Shown in pieces: positions 33,702 through 34,588 of a stretch of DNA of 34,588 nt; position 1 is the stretch's first letter, and every line of letters begins with the position of its first letter. The position numbers and the translations under genes are program-made. The stretch comes from a bacterium. Lineage in GTDB: Bacteria > Vulcanimicrobiota > Xenobia > Xenobiales > JADMJV01. The notes under the pieces are model-generated. The model ran no database searches. It saw only the letters and a list, made by a program, of their open reading frames with translations, and had not been told where the DNA came from. Location of the stretch: assembly GCA_018266105.1 (NCBI GenBank), contig JAFEBA010000128.1, positions 1 through 34,588 of the forward strand, read 5' to 3'.

Positions 33702-34588
33702 GCCATGGAAAGTTCGATCCTGGCCACCTTTTTGCTGTCTGGCCATGTTTTGGGTGCTTGCTCGGTCACGCTGGAAACCGTCGTGGGGCGAGTTTTCTTC
33801 ACCGGAGACTATTCGGTGGATCCGTAGCGAACGGTGGATGGGCTGACTCTGCCCAGGGTGAGGCCTCATGTGGTGGGGGAGGGCGGTAAGGTTCTGATCC
33901 CGGCTTTTGCGTTGGGGCGGGCGCAGGAGGTGCTGCTGATCTTGCTGCGCGAGCAGCAGGCCGGTCGAATCGCCCGATTTCCCATCTTTGTGGATGGCAT
34001 GGTGCGCAATGTTTGCCAGATCTATTCGCTTTACCCGGAGTTTCTCAGCGAGCGGCTCTGTCGCCAGGTGGAACGGGAGGGCAATCCGTTTTTTTACGAG
34101 GGCTCGCCGGCGTGAGCGGTGGGGCAGGGGGAGCGCGAGCTGGTGGTGGGAGAGCTCTGCTGCATTTTTATTACGGGCTATCAGGACGAGGAAAGTCCCG
34201 GCGGCAAGGTGTTGGCGCTGGCGCATGCAGCCGAGCCGGAGCTGCGTCTGATGGACCGCCAGGTCCGGTTTGAATGCAAGATTGCCAAGTATAACTTGTC
34301 GGCCCACGCCGATGCGGGTCAGATTGCGACCCTGGTGGACCGGTTGGGGCCGCGTCAGTGTTACCTGGTGCACGGCGAACTGGCGGCCCGGGCGGCACTG
34401 GCGGAGATGATGGCCGACAAAGTAGAGGTGGTGCTGCCGGGCAACGGTCAGGTGGCCGAATTCGCGTATCCGTCGACGGTGGGAAGTGCGGGCGCCACAC
34501 CCCAACGACCCAGGCCGGTGCAATGGAAGGCCGAGCCAGCTCGGGCCCGGCCTCAGCATAAAATGGAAAGCGGGCCGCTGGCGGCCGC
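33702..34588 (+). pseudogene. Decayed metallo-beta-lactamase-fold RNase (CPSF73-like), partial
   Basis: One frame carries the landmarks of the MBL-fold RNA-processing exonuclease family: SGHVLGACSVTLE, FTGDYSVDP, then VLIPAFALGRAQEVLLIL, FITGYQDEESPGG, YNLSAHADAGQI and YLVHGE. It is broken by TAG at 33825-33827 (before RTVDGLTLP) and TGA at 34113-34115 (before AVGQGERE), each one C-to-T change from CAG and CGA. Two internal segments, each perhaps 25-35 residues, appear missing (after RPHVV at about 33873 and after ELVVGE at about 34155). The N-terminal HxHxDH metal site is absent. The frame is still open at the right edge. Estimated gap sizes come from memory of the family. Confidence 0.78.

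Noticed and set aside
33483..34559. Long minus-strand open frame over the pseudogene (358 codons).
   Set aside because: The plus strand carries clear family motifs of the MBL RNase; the minus-strand protein is low-complexity and unlike any family.

Overview
The window is about 58-60% GC, gene-dense and entirely bacterial. It has short intergenic gaps, many ATGA/GTGA/TTGA start-stop overlaps, and frequent GTG or TTG starts behind GGAGG-type ribosome sites. No phage, insertion sequence, tRNA or CRISPR array is visible. Minor-pilin genes, a lipobox-bearing M48 protease, signal-peptide proteins and large Gly/Ala-rich membrane proteins suggest a diderm, pilus-bearing environmental bacterium. Several unrelated proteins begin with a 'MxIx ... 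Pro-rich ... PDxVxLSG'-like tag; from memory this style recalls Vulcanimicrobiota/Eremiobacterota (Xenobia-type) genomes, but placement is low confidence.

Layout. 1-371: a strong leftward promoter and leader that look like those of an rRNA transcription unit lying off the left edge, then two RNA hairpins before a small zinc-finger-like membrane protein. 372-6224: small secreted protein, ArsR-type regulator, DUF4013 membrane protein coupled to ligA (NAD+ DNA ligase), a CxxC mini-protein, a clostripain-family (C11) peptidase and a double zf-TFIIB protein. 6315-11599: a 1100-residue zinc-ribbon membrane protein, a very strong hairpin plus T-run, an M4/M36-like metalloprotease and a GspG-like pseudopilin. 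11577-16359 (minus): carA-carB and an unknown helical gene. 16443-21014: DUF1697 protein, a NUDT9-type ADP-ribose pyrophosphatase, and three overlapping minor-pilin-like genes. 21076-24059: a NodU/CmcH-type carbamoyltransferase coupled to a GT4 glycosyltransferase. 24135-25805: a second metalloprotease, paralogous to the first. 25834-34588: ankyrin protein, three glycine-zipper proteins, methyltransferase, M48 metalloprotease, NAGPA-like phosphodiester glycosidase, nucleotidyltransferase, a secreted unknown and a decayed metallo-beta-lactamase-fold RNase gene running off the right edge.

How the genes may work together. CarAB makes carbamoyl phosphate, the donor used by the carbamoyltransferase; with its coupled glycosyltransferase this suggests O-carbamoylation of a surface or secreted glycan. 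The two M4/M36-like proteases share an upstream motif pair and appear to be co-regulated paralogs. The proteases, the Nudix enzyme, the M48 enzyme and the glycine-zipper proteins share a similar N-terminal tag layout although their bodies are unrelated. The main hypothesis is that this tag is a sorting or export signal, perhaps of the kind seen at the N terminus of FlgM. That is inference from one window.
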